DNA of 64,000 nucleotides from positions 2,087,501-2,151,500 of the forward strand of contig NZ_CP121017.1 of assembly GCF_041468085.1 (NCBI RefSeq), in the 5' to 3' direction. The stretch is from Tistrella mobilis. GTDB taxonomy: Bacteria > Pseudomonadota > Alphaproteobacteria > Tistrellales > Tistrellaceae. The notes under the pieces were generated by a model. It worked only from the letters and a program-made list of their open reading frames with translations. It searched no databases and was not told the origin of the DNA. The translations under genes and the position numbers were made by a program. Of the stretch, positions 45,031 through 53,689 are shown in pieces (within the stretch, counting starts at the first letter, position 1; every line of letters starts with the position of its first letter).

Positions 45031-45420
45031 TCAGAACACGCTGAACGAGGTGCCGCAGCCGCAGGAGGCCGTGGCGTTCGGATTGGTGACCGCAAAGCGC
45101 GAGCCGGTCAGATCCTCGACGAAATCCAGCTCGGAACCGATGATGAAGGGAATCGATGCCTCATCGACCAGCGCCTCGGCGCCGTCGCGGGCGATGACCA
45201 CGTCTTCCGGCTGCACGCCGTCCTTGTCGATCGAGAATTCGTACTGGAAGCCCGAGCAGCCGCCGCCCGACACGGCGATGCGCAGCCGGACCGGCACGCC
45301 TTCCTTCTCAGCGATGCGGTTGATATGGCGTGCGGCGCGGGCGCTCAGCGTCAGCGGCGGCAGGCCGGGGGTGCCGGCGGAGCCGTTGCCCGAGGTGAGG
45401 ACGGCGTCGGAAGCGGCCAT
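45031..45420 (-). CDS. erpA: iron-sulfur cluster insertion protein ErpA
   Basis: A 129-residue A-type carrier that delivers Fe-S clusters to apo-enzymes. The three cluster cysteines are Cys55 (GGGCSGFQY), Cys120 and Cys122 (SCGCGTSFSV). The N-terminal 22 residues are a variable, Gly/Pro-rich extension before the conserved LTLSARAARHI. The gene is divergent from dgt with a 202-bp gap and is followed by xthA. This erpA-dgt arrangement is widespread in Alphaproteobacteria. No clear IscR or RirA site is visible upstream. Confidence 0.95.
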   Translation of the reverse strand: MAASDAVLTSGNGSAGTPGLPPLTLSARAARHINRIAEKEGVPVRLRIAVSGGGCSGFQYEFSIDKDGVQPEDVVIARDGAEALVDEASIPFIIGSELDFVEDLTGSRFAVTNPNATASCGCGTSFSVF

Positions 45421-45622
45421 CAGCTGGACCTCCTCGCAGGTGGATACCGGATCGCGGGTTTCTCACCCGTTTATTGGACCCAAGATGTAGGCAAGTGCAG
45501 CCCCCAGGTCAACGACGGCCTGCCCTGCGCCGGTTGATGGGCGCCGGGCTTCGGCGTAGCCTGAACGGGCTTGGCCGTGCCACCCCGGTGCCGGCTGATG
45601 CCGAGAGGTCGACGAGGAGATC

Positions 45623-46828
45623 ATGGCCGCAGCCGACCCCCGGGATGTCTCGTCCCATCTCGCCCCCTATGCCTGCCGTCCGACCCGCGGCCGGCTGATC
45701 GACGAGCCGGAGAGCCAGATCCGCTCGCCCTTTCAGCGCGATCGCGACCGGGTGGTTCACGCCCGGTCGTTCCGCCGGCTGATGTACAAGACCCAGGTCT
45801 TCGTCAGCCATGAGGGCGATCATTACCGCACCCGCCTGACCCACAGCCTGGAGGTGGCGCAGATCAGCCGCACGATTGCCCGGGTGCTGGGCCTCGACGA
45901 GGATCTGGCCGAGGTCGTGGCCCTGGCCCATGATCTGGGCCATCCGCCCTTCGGTCATGCCGGAGAAGAGGCGCTGGCCCAGGCTGCGGCGGATTTCGGT
46001 GGCTTCGACCACAATGTCCAGGCGCTTCGGGTGATCACCATGTTCGAGCGGCGCTATGCCGCCTTCGACGGGCTGAACCTCAGCTGGGAGACGATCGAGG
46101 GCATTGCCAAGCATAACGGGCCGATGACCGGGCCGCTGGCCGATCCCCGCCCCAAACCGCCGGTGGTGACCGAGACCCTGGCCGCGATCAGCAGCATCAA
46201 GCCGCTGGATCTGGACGGCTGGCCGTCGATCGAGGCGCAGGTGGCGGCCCTTGCCGATGATGTCGCCTATATCACCCATGATATCGACGACGGGCTGCGT
46301 GCCGGTCTGCTGTCGATCGCGGATGTGGCGGAACAGCCGCTGGCCGGGCCGCTGCTCAAGCAGCTGGCCGCAGACTATCCGGGGCTTGAACAGCGCCGGC
46401 TGATCGGCGAACTTCTGCGCCGCCTGATCGATCGCATGGTCACGGACCTGATCACGGAAACCCGGCGCCGGATTGCGGCGGCGGGCATCGCCCATGCGGA
46501 TGATGCACGGGCGCTGGGCGCGCCGACGGTTGCGTTTTCCGCCGAGATGGACCAAGACAGGCACGCGATCAAAGCCTATCTGTTCGGCGCGCTCTATCGC
46601 CATGTCCGGGTCAACCGGATGACGTCGAAGGCGCGCCGGGTGGTGCGGGATCTGGTGGCGCTGTTCCTGGCCGAGCCCGAATGCCTGCCCGACGGCTGGC
46701 GTGAACGGGCCGAAGGGCCGGGGAGTGCCGCCACCGCCCGCGTGGTCGTGGACTATGTGGCGGGCATGACCGACCGGCATGCCCGCGACGAGTACGAAAA
46801 GTTGTTCAACCCATTCGTCAGGACGTGA
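45623..46828 (+). CDS. dgt: deoxyguanosinetriphosphate triphosphohydrolase-like protein
   Basis: A 401-residue HD-domain enzyme removing tripolyphosphate from dGTP or related dNTPs. Metal ligands are seen in [12 protein letters not shown] (His74) and [15 protein letters not shown] (His103, Asp104), with the further Asp in [13 protein letters not shown]. Length fits the type 2 dGTPase group. First gene of a plus-strand housekeeping run; the argS GTG start follows its stop after one base, so argS is translated from the same message. Confidence 0.94.
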   Translation: MAAADPRDVSSHLAPYACRPTRGRLIDEPESQIRSPFQRDRDRVVHARSFRRLMYKTQVFVSHEGDHYRTRLTHSLEVAQISRTIARVLGLDEDLAEVVALAHDLGHPPFGHAGEEALAQAAADFGGFDHNVQALRVITMFERRYAAFDGLNLSWETIEGIAKHNGPMTGPLADPRPKPPVVTETLAAISSIKPLDLDGWPSIEAQVAALADDVAYITHDIDDGLRAGLLSIADVAEQPLAGPLLKQLAADYPGLEQRRLIGELLRRLIDRMVTDLITETRRRIAAAGIAHADDARALGAPTVAFSAEMDQDRHAIKAYLFGALYRHVRVNRMTSKARRVVRDLVALFLAEPECLPDGWRERAEGPGSAATARVVVDYVAGMTDRHARDEYEKLFNPFVRT

Positions 46829-46829
46829 C

Positions 46830-48575
46830 GTGAGCGTCTTCGAAGAGTTTCGCGCCAGAATCGCCGGCATCGTCGGGGCGCTCGGGACCGAGGGCCGTCT
46901 GCCGGCCGATCTGGACACCGCCAACATCTCCGTGGAACCGCCGCGTGACGCCGCCCATGGCGATCTCGCGACCAATGCCGCCCTGGTGCTGGCCAAGGCG
47001 GCGCGGATGAAGCCGCGCGACATTGCCGAGGCGCTGGCGGAGAAGCTGCGCGCCGACGGCGATGTCGAGACGGTGGAGGTGGCCGGGCCCGGCTTCGTGA
47101 ACCTGCGCCTGTCACCCGCCTACTGGCAGGGTGTGGTGCGCAGCGTGCTGGCCGTCGGCACCGCCTATGGCGACCTGACCGCGGGTGCCGGCCGGCGGGT
47201 CAATATCGAGTATGTCTCGGCCAATCCGACCGGGCCCATGCATGTCGGCCATGCCCGGGGCGCCGTGGTCGGCGACGTGCTGGCCAGCCTGCTGATCAAG
47301 GCGGGCTATACCGTCTGCCGCGAATACTACATCAACGATGCCGGCAGCCAGATCGATGTGCTGGCGCGGTCGGTCCATATCCGCTATCGCGAGGCGCTGG
47401 GCGAGACGGTGGGCGAGATTCCGGCCGGTCTCTATCCGGGCGATTACCTGGTGCCGCTGGGGCAGACGCTTGCCGCCGAATTCGGCGACCGCTGGGCGAC
47501 AGCCCCCGACAGCGAATGGCTGCCGGTGTTCAAGGCCCGTGCGGTCGAGGCGATGATGGCCCTGATCCGCGACGACCTCGCGGCGCTGGGCGTGCGCCAT
47601 GACGTGTTCTCGTCGGAAAAGGTGCTGCACGAAAACGGCGCGATCGATGCGGCACTGGCGGCGCTGGTCGAGGCCGGGCACATCTATGAAGGCGTGCTGG
47701 AGCCGCCCAAGGGCAAGCTGCCCGACGACTGGGAGCCGCGCCCGCAGACCCTGTTCCGCGCCACCGATTTCGGCGACGACGTGGACCGGGCGCTGAAGAA
47801 GTCGGACGGCGCCTATACCTATTTCGCGGCCGACATCGCCTATCACTTCGACAAGTATCGCCGCGGCTGGCCCGAGCAGATCGACGTTCTGGGCGCCGAT
47901 CACGGCGGCTATGTCAAGCGGATGAAGGCCGCCGTCAAGGCAATCTCGGGCGGTGCGGCCGAACTCGACGTCAAGCTCTGCCAGCTGGTCAATCTGATGG
48001 CCAATGGCGAGCCGGTGAAGATGTCGAAGCGCGCCGGTACCTTCGTCACCCTGCGCGAGGTGGTGGACGAGGTCGGGCGCGATGTGGTCCGCTTCATCAT
48101 GCTGACCCGCAAGAATGATGCGACGCTCGATTTCGATCTGGCGAAGGTCACCGAGCAGTCGCGCGACAACCCGGTCTGGTACGTCCAGTACGCCCATGCC
48201 CGCGCCCGGTCGGTTCAGCGCAATGCGAAGGAGCAGATGGGCATCGAGGCGCCGACGGCCGATGCCGCACCGCTCCATCGCCTGACCCATGATGCCGAAC
48301 TGGGCCTGATCCGCCGCCTGGCCGAATGGCCGCGGGTGGTGCAGGGCGCGGCCGATGCACATGAGCCACACCGAATCGCCTTTTATCTCCAGGACTTGGC
48401 CGCAGAACTTCATGGACTGTGGACGAAAGGCCGCGAGGATGAGAGCCTGCGGATCATCGTGGCTGACGATCCCGAGATCGTCGCCGCCCGCCTGGCACTG
48501 ATCGAGGCCGCCCGTCTGGTGATCGCCTCGGGGCTGGGTGTGATGGGTGTGCAACCGGTCGAGGAGCTGCACTGA
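46830..48575 (+). CDS. argS: arginyl-tRNA synthetase
   Basis: A 581-residue class I synthetase charging tRNA-Arg. The N-terminal Add1 domain (to about 110) is followed by the catalytic core with the HIGH-like motif HVGH at 138-141 ([14 protein letters not shown]), the KMSKR loop at 397-401, and the C-terminal anticodon-binding DALR domain. The start is GTG at 46830, one base after the dgt stop, as the conserved N-terminus begins there; no ATG is suitably placed. The stop overlaps the next gene (TGATG). Confidence 0.97.
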   Translation: MSVFEEFRARIAGIVGALGTEGRLPADLDTANISVEPPRDAAHGDLATNAALVLAKAARMKPRDIAEALAEKLRADGDVETVEVAGPGFVNLRLSPAYWQGVVRSVLAVGTAYGDLTAGAGRRVNIEYVSANPTGPMHVGHARGAVVGDVLASLLIKAGYTVCREYYINDAGSQIDVLARSVHIRYREALGETVGEIPAGLYPGDYLVPLGQTLAAEFGDRWATAPDSEWLPVFKARAVEAMMALIRDDLAALGVRHDVFSSEKVLHENGAIDAALAALVEAGHIYEGVLEPPKGKLPDDWEPRPQTLFRATDFGDDVDRALKKSDGAYTYFAADIAYHFDKYRRGWPEQIDVLGADHGGYVKRMKAAVKAISGGAAELDVKLCQLVNLMANGEPVKMSKRAGTFVTLREVVDEVGRDVVRFIMLTRKNDATLDFDLAKVTEQSRDNPVWYVQYAHARARSVQRNAKEQMGIEAPTADAAPLHRLTHDAELGLIRRLAEWPRVVQGAADAHEPHRIAFYLQDLAAELHGLWTKGREDESLRIIVADDPEIVAARLALIEAARLVIASGLGVMGVQPVEELH

Positions 48576-49639
48576 TGCCGCAACCGCCGCTCAACGGCGA
48601 CGACGAGGGCGGGCTTCGCGCCGAGCCGCGCCGGCCCGCCGCAGGGCCGCGGCCGCCGCGTGACGACGACTTCGAACCCGCCGGCCATGTCCCGCTGCCG
48701 CGGCGCCATCGCCTGCGTCCGGTCGCCGTGGCGGCGGCGTTGATCCTGTTCGGCGGCCTGGTCTGGTACGCCTTCGATCAGCGCGACGTGTCGATGCGTG
48801 ACGCACCGCCGCCGCTGATCACCGCCGATCAGACGCCGATGAAATCCCTGCCCAAGGATCCCGGCGGCATGGAAGTGCCGCATCGCGACAAGACCGTCTA
48901 TGAAGCGCTCGGTGGCGGCACCGATACCGGATCCGAGCCTGAACGGGCGCCGGTGGAACGGCTGATGCCGCCGCCGGAAGATCCGATCCTGCCGGAGCCG
49001 GATGAAGGCGCATTGGTGGCCGAGGCACCGGAAGCGGCGCAGCCCGAAACCGCGCAGCCCGGCGGGGCGCCGGCTGCGACGCCGGAACAGCCGGCCGTGC
49101 AGGAGGTGCCGACCCCGGCAGCTCCGGTTCCGGCCGCGCCGCAGCCCCAGGCGCCGGTCGAGATGCCGAAGCCGGTCGAGCCCGCGCCGGCACCGGTCGA
49201 GACGCCGAAGCCCGTGGAACAGGCAAAGCCCGCCCCCGAGGCCCCGAAACCCGCAGAGCCGGCCAAACCCGCAGAGCCGGCCAAACCCGTCGAGCAGGCG
49301 AAGCCGGCCGAGGCCCCGAAGCCGGTGGAGCCGCCCAAGGCACCGGATCTGCGTGATGTGCGCACCGGCGCTGATGCGACGGCCTCGCTGGCCGGCTGGA
49401 AGGTCCAGCTGGGGGCCTTCGGCGACGAGGCCGGCGCGCGCAAGGGCTGGGACACATTGCGCACCCGCAACAAGGAACTGGTCGCCGGCCTGCAGCCGGT
49501 GATCGTTCCGGTCAAGGTGAAGGACAAGGGTACCTTGTATCGACTCCAGGCCGGTCCGCTGGCAGACGGTGCCACCGCAAAGGCGCTCTGCGGCCGCTTC
49601 GCCCAGGCGAAGCTCGCCTGTTTCCCGGTGGCGCCATGA
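48575..49639 (+). CDS. SPOR domain-containing membrane protein
   Basis: A 354-residue bitopic protein: hydrophilic cytoplasmic N-terminus (about 1-48), one transmembrane helix (about 49-66), a long periplasmic linker very rich in Pro, Ala, Glu and Lys (about 100-260, with repeated KPAEPA/KPVE units), and a C-terminal SPOR domain (about 270-354, WKVQLGAFGDEAGA ... LYRLQAGPL). SPOR domains bind denuded septal peptidoglycan, so a place at the division site is likely. It lies between argS and nagZ, overlapping both, an order conserved in Alphaproteobacteria and tying it to wall recycling. Confidence 0.92.
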   Translation: MPQPPLNGDDEGGLRAEPRRPAAGPRPPRDDDFEPAGHVPLPRRHRLRPVAVAAALILFGGLVWYAFDQRDVSMRDAPPPLITADQTPMKSLPKDPGGMEVPHRDKTVYEALGGGTDTGSEPERAPVERLMPPPEDPILPEPDEGALVAEAPEAAQPETAQPGGAPAATPEQPAVQEVPTPAAPVPAAPQPQAPVEMPKPVEPAPAPVETPKPVEQAKPAPEAPKPAEPAKPAEPAKPVEQAKPAEAPKPVEPPKAPDLRDVRTGADATASLAGWKVQLGAFGDEAGARKGWDTLRTRNKELVAGLQPVIVPVKVKDKGTLYRLQAGPLADGATAKALCGRFAQAKLACFPVAP

Positions 49640-50682
49640 GCACGCCCGCAACCCCCTCGTGTCCGGCCGATCTGCGCCCGATCATCATCGGCTGCCAGGG
49701 GCTGAAGCTGACGGCAGAAGAGCGCGCCATGATCGCCGGCGAACGCCCGCTGGGGCTGATCGTGTTCGCCCGCAATGTCGACGAACCCGAACAGCTGTCG
49801 GCGCTGGTCGCCGAATTCCGCGAAGCGGTGGCCAATCCATACGCCCCGGTCCTGATCGATCAGGAGGGCGGCCGCGTCCGCCGGCTGAAGCCGCCGCATT
49901 GGGGCGTGGTGCCGCCGGCCGGCGCCATCGGCCGGCTGCATGCCAAGGACCCGGCGGCGGGGCTGACCGCGGCGCGGCTGACCGGCCGGCTGGTCGGTCA
50001 TGACCTGATCTCGCTCGGCATCAACGTCGATTGCGCACCGGTGGCCGATATCCGCTTCGCTCATGCCCATGAGGTGATCGGCGATCGCGCCTATTGCGGC
50101 GATCCGGTCAAGGTGGCGGCACTGGCCGGCGCGATGGCGGCCGGGCTGGGCGAGGCCGGCGTACAGCCGGTGGTGAAACACATTCCCGGCCATGGCCGGG
50201 CCGAGACCGACAGCCATGCGGAGCTGCCGGTGGTCGATGCCGATCTCGACGCCTTGCGGGCCGCGGATTTTGCACCCTTTCTGGCGCTCAACCGTCTGCC
50301 CTGGGCGATGACCGCCCATGTCGCCTATCCGGCGATCGATCCCGACCTGCCGGCGACCCTGTCGGCGAAGGTCATCGACGAGGTGATCCGCCGCGAGATC
50401 GGTTTCGACGGCGTGCTGCTGTCCGACGACGTCTGCATGGCGGCGCTGGAGGGCGACATGTCCTGGCGGGCGAATTCTGCCCTGGCTGCCGGTTGTGACG
50501 CCGTGCTTCACTGCAATGGCAACACCGCAGAGACCCGCGCGGTGCTGCAGGCGGCCCCTCTGATCACGGCGGAAGCCCGGCGGCGGCTGGCGGCGGCGGC
50601 GGCCTGGGCGGCGAAGCGGCGCCTGGTCCAGCTGGATGTCGCGGCGGACCGCAAGGCACTCACCGGCCTGATCGGCGACTGA
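49636..50682 (+). CDS. nagZ: beta-N-acetylhexosaminidase NagZ
   Basis: A 348-residue glycoside hydrolase family 3 enzyme that removes GlcNAc from anhydromuropeptides in the cytoplasm during wall recycling. The family signature KHIPGHGRAETDSH supplies the catalytic His on the mobile loop, and the nucleophile Asp is in VLLSDDVCM. DQEGGRVRRLKPP near residue 75 is the sugar-binding loop. No signal peptide. It overlaps the SPOR gene (ATGA) and precedes scpA by 21 bp. Confidence 0.95.
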   Translation: MSTPATPSCPADLRPIIIGCQGLKLTAEERAMIAGERPLGLIVFARNVDEPEQLSALVAEFREAVANPYAPVLIDQEGGRVRRLKPPHWGVVPPAGAIGRLHAKDPAAGLTAARLTGRLVGHDLISLGINVDCAPVADIRFAHAHEVIGDRAYCGDPVKVAALAGAMAAGLGEAGVQPVVKHIPGHGRAETDSHAELPVVDADLDALRAADFAPFLALNRLPWAMTAHVAYPAIDPDLPATLSAKVIDEVIRREIGFDGVLLSDDVCMAALEGDMSWRANSALAAGCDAVLHCNGNTAETRAVLQAAPLITAEARRRLAAAAAWAAKRRLVQLDVAADRKALTGLIGD

Positions 50683-50703
50683 CCGGGTTCGGAGGCCGGT
50701 GAC

Positions 50704-51633
50704 ATGACCGGCGGTACCAGGGACGGCCTGACATCTGAGACCGTTGCATCGGACGCGGCGGCGACGTCGCGTCCGATGCAGCTTGTTCTGGACCTCGACG
50801 GCTTCGAAGGGCCGATCGACCTGCTGCTGTCGCTGGCCCGCGATCAGAAGGTCGATCTGCAGAAGATTTCGATCACCCGTCTTGCCGACCAGTATCTGGG
50901 CTTCATTGCCGAGGCCCGGCGCCGTCATCTGGAACTGGCGGCTGATTATCTGGTGATGGCCGCCTGGCTCACCTACCTCAAATCGCGGCTGCTGCTGCCG
51001 GACGAGGCGCCGCCTGCGGACGAGGATGAACCCTCGGCCGAGGAGATGGCGGCGGCCCTGGCCCTGCGCCTGCGCCGGCTGGAGGCGATGCGCCGGGCGG
51101 GCGAGGCTCTGCGGGCCCGGCCGCGGCTGCTGCTGGACCGGTTTCCTGCGGGCGGCGCTGGGGCAGCGGTCAGGATCGTGGAGCGGCAGGCGACCGACGG
51201 CTATGGCGACCTGATCGCCGCCTATGCCCGGATCGCCGAACGGCGCTTTCGCAATGTGCTGACGGTGACGCCGTCGCGGCTGATGACCATCGATCAGGCG
51301 ATCGAGCGGTTGGGCGCCCTGCTGCCTGGCCTGCCACGGCGCTGGGTGCCGCTGATCGGGCTGCTGCCCGATCTGCCGGCCCCCCGGCCGCTGCCGGCGA
51401 CGGGCGACCCGCTGGCCATGGCGGCGGCCGAGGCGGCGGCTGCGCGTGCCAGACGGCTGGAGCGACGCTCGGCCCTGGCGGCCAGCTTCGTGGCGGTGCT
51501 GGAACTGGCGCGACAGGGCCGGCTGGCGGTGGCGCAGAGGCGGGGCGGCGGGCCGCTGATGGTGCATCCGGACGCCCGGGCCCCCATGGACGAGATCCCG
51601 ACGGATGACGAGGAGGGCGGAGATGAGCGGTGA
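50704..51633 (+). CDS. scpA: segregation and condensation protein A
   Basis: The 309-residue kleisin of the SMC-ScpAB chromosome-condensation complex. The N-terminal SMC-neck binding helix region starts at LVLDLDGFEGPIDLLLSLAR, then KSRLLLPDE, and the C-terminal winged helix (SFVAVLELARQGRLAVAQ) binds the SMC head. The first 24 residues are not conserved and contain a 13-bp hairpin at DNA level (50745-50780); a start at ATG 50776, at the conserved MQLVLDL, is possible. The end overlaps scpB by 11 bases. Confidence 0.95.
   Translation: MTGGTRDGLTSETVASDAAATSRPMQLVLDLDGFEGPIDLLLSLARDQKVDLQKISITRLADQYLGFIAEARRRHLELAADYLVMAAWLTYLKSRLLLPDEAPPADEDEPSAEEMAAALALRLRRLEAMRRAGEALRARPRLLLDRFPAGGAGAAVRIVERQATDGYGDLIAAYARIAERRFRNVLTVTPSRLMTIDQAIERLGALLPGLPRRWVPLIGLLPDLPAPRPLPATGDPLAMAAAEAAAARARRLERRSALAASFVAVLELARQGRLAVAQRRGGGPLMVHPDARAPMDEIPTDDEEGGDER
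50745..50780 (+). promoter_or_regulatory. 13-bp perfect inverted repeat inside the scpA start region
   Basis: TGCATCGGACGCG (50745-50757) pairs perfectly with 50768-50780 around a 10-base loop. The right arm covers an in-frame ATG at 50776 where conserved ScpA sequence begins. A stable hairpin here could influence which start is used. There is no T-run, so it is not a terminator. Confidence 0.5.
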
Positions 51634-52306
51634 CGACACGAACGGCTTCGCCCATGCGCGCCGCGTGATCGAGGCGGTGCTGTTCGCCAGCGCCGAGCCG
51701 CTCGGCCGCGACCGGCTGGCCGAGTATCTGCCGGCCGGGGCCCCGATCGATGCCGTGCTGGACAGTCTGGCCGCCGATTATGCCGGACGCGGGGTGGAAC
51801 TGGTGCGCCGCGACGACGCCTGGGCCTTCCGCACCGCCCCGGATCTTGCCCCGCATCTTCAGGCCCGGGTGGTGGAGCCGCGCCGGCTGGGGCGGGCGGC
51901 GCTGGAGGTGCTGGCGATCATTGCCTATCACCAGCCGGTGACCCGTGCCGAGATCGAGGAGATCCGCGGCGTGGCCCTGGCGCGTGGGACGCTGGATCTG
52001 CTGATCGAAACCGGCTTCGTGCGCCCGCGCGGCCGGCGGCAGGCTGTGGGGCGGCCGCTGGAATGGGTGACGACGCCCCATTTTCTGGATCATTTCGACC
52101 TGACGTCACTGGCCGACCTGCCGGGGCTGGACGAGCTGAAGGCCGCCGGTCTGCTGGGGCAGGGGCGAGGGATTGCCGACTATGCCGCCGATCAGGAACA
52201 GCCGGCCCTGCCGCTGGAACCCCGCCCGAAGCCGAGCGGACGGCTTGGCGGCTTCACGACGGGCCTTGAGGGCGGCGAGGATGGCCCGGACGTCAACAAT
52301 GATTGA
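51623..52306 (+). CDS. scpB: segregation and condensation protein B
   Basis: The 227-residue partner of ScpA. Two winged-helix domains are recognisable: the first around RRVIEAVLFASAEPLGRDRLAEYLP, the second with ALEVLAIIAYHQPVTRAEIEEIRGV, RGTLDLLIETGFVRPRGRR and VGRPLEWVTTPHFLDHF. The ATG at 51623 follows GAGGAGGGCGGAG and overlaps scpA. In many Alphaproteobacteria the tatABC genes come next; here the export cassette 2 takes that position. Confidence 0.95.
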   Translation: MSGDDTNGFAHARRVIEAVLFASAEPLGRDRLAEYLPAGAPIDAVLDSLAADYAGRGVELVRRDDAWAFRTAPDLAPHLQARVVEPRRLGRAALEVLAIIAYHQPVTRAEIEEIRGVALARGTLDLLIETGFVRPRGRRQAVGRPLEWVTTPHFLDHFDLTSLADLPGLDELKAAGLLGQGRGIADYAADQEQPALPLEPRPKPSGRLGGFTTGLEGGEDGPDVNND

Positions 52307-52432
52307 CCCGGCAGCCATCGGCGCTTGCAGCCCTGCCGGCGGCACGGGAGGTTCGGCGGTCGATGGACAGCATCCGCCCGGGCGGCTAGCTTTGGGTCGG
52401 GATGTGGGTGCGGGGGTGATGTCGGTCCGACG

Positions 52433-53689
52433 ATGAATGCCAGCGGTATCTTCCGGAAGGCGGCCCTCGACCGCCTGTCTTCCCCCGAACAGCTTGATCA
52501 GACACTGACCGTCGCCAGCCCGCGGGGCTGGGCGGCGGCGCTTGTCGTGGCGGCGGCCATGACCGGGGTCGTGGTCTGGTCGGTGGTGGGCGAAATCCCC
52601 GTGCGCAAGGCCGGGCAGGGCTTGCTGATCGCCGAGGGCGGCCGGGTTCTGGATGCCCCGGCGCTGGGGGCCGGCACGCTGTCCGAGCTTCTGGTCGGGC
52701 TGGGGGACGAGGTCGCCGTCGGCCAGCCGGTGGCACGGATCTCCAATCCCGACCTGACCCTGCAGCTTGTCAATCTGCGGGCAGTGGTGGCCGAACGCCG
52801 CGAAGCCCGTGCTCGCCTGGAGCAGGATCTGGCCGAGGAGGCCCGCCTGCGGGAAGCGAGCCTGGCCGCGCAGCGCGAGGCGCTGGATACCCGACTGAAT
52901 GCCGCGCGCAGCCGGCTGTCCTATCAGCAGGGGCGCCTCTCCGATCTGGAGGCGCTGCTGGCGCAGAAGGTGGTGACGCGCGATGCACTCGCCCGGGCAC
53001 GGGACGAGGTCGCGCAGGCGCGCCAGGATCTGGCCGAGGTGGAAAGCGGCACAGCCGATCTCCGCTCGCGCAAGATCGAGGCCGAGATCGCAGCCGAGCG
53101 CCGCCGCCGCGAGGCCGACGAGGCGATCGCCGAGGCGGAGCGCCGTGTTGCCGAGCTGGAGGCCCGCGCTGCACGCGGTGCCGTGGTGACGGCACCCGAG
53201 ACGGGACGTGTGACCGAGATCAAGCAGCTGCCTGGCGCCCAGGTGACTGCGGGCCAGGCGGTGCTGGCGCTTCAGACCGGCGGCGAGACGCTGGAAGTGG
53301 TGATGTTCGTGCCACCGGCCGACGGCAAGGCGGTTCGCCCGGGTATGCCGGTGCAGATCAGCCCCTCCACCGCCCCGCGGGAGAGCTTCGGCACGCTGAC
53401 CGGCGAGCTGGTGTCGGTGTCGGATTTCCCGGTATCCTCCGACGGCATCCGGGCGATCGTCGACAATCCCGGGCTGGTGGAGAGTTTTGCGCAGGCGGGC
53501 CCGCCCTTTCTGGCCCGGGTGCGGATCGATCGTGATCCGGCCAGCGCCTCCGGCTATCGCTGGACCTCGTCGAAGGGCAGCGACCTCGCGCTTTCGGCCG
53601 GCACGCTGGCCTCGGTCGAGGTCGAGACCGCGACCGAGCGGCCGATCGATATGGTGATCCCGCTGCTCAAGGAGTGGACCGGGCTGTGA
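52433..53689 (+). CDS. HlyD-type periplasmic adaptor (cassette 2)
   Basis: A 418-residue membrane-fusion protein of the NHLM secretion type. One transmembrane helix lies at about 33-50, followed by a split lipoyl-like domain, a long coiled-coil hairpin (about 105-245, rich in Arg/Ala/Glu) and the beta-barrel half with VPPADGKAVRPGMPVQISPS. It is homologous to the cassette 1 adaptor (same VTA/VPPADGK and RPGMPV blocks) yet clearly divergent. Its TGA overlaps the GTG start of the C39 exporter. First gene of cassette 2, 126 bp after scpB; no obvious promoter could be fixed in that gap. Confidence 0.9.
   Translation: MNASGIFRKAALDRLSSPEQLDQTLTVASPRGWAAALVVAAAMTGVVVWSVVGEIPVRKAGQGLLIAEGGRVLDAPALGAGTLSELLVGLGDEVAVGQPVARISNPDLTLQLVNLRAVVAERREARARLEQDLAEEARLREASLAAQREALDTRLNAARSRLSYQQGRLSDLEALLAQKVVTRDALARARDEVAQARQDLAEVESGTADLRSRKIEAEIAAERRRREADEAIAEAERRVAELEARAARGAVVTAPETGRVTEIKQLPGAQVTAGQAVLALQTGGETLEVVMFVPPADGKAVRPGMPVQISPSTAPRESFGTLTGELVSVSDFPVSSDGIRAIVDNPGLVESFAQAGPPFLARVRIDRDPASASGYRWTSSKGSDLALSAGTLASVEVETATERPIDMVIPLLKEWTGL

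Noticed and set aside
45421-45622. Fe-S responsive operator upstream of erpA
   Set aside because: I looked for IscR- or RirA-like palindromes in the divergent gap and found none convincing.
49180-49350. Tandem repeats as a CRISPR-like array
   Set aside because: They encode the Pro/Ala/Glu/Lys linker of the SPOR protein and have no spacer structure.
50745-50780. Terminator inside scpA
   Set aside because: No T-run follows and downstream genes scpA/scpB are obviously expressed; it fits better as a translational element or chance.
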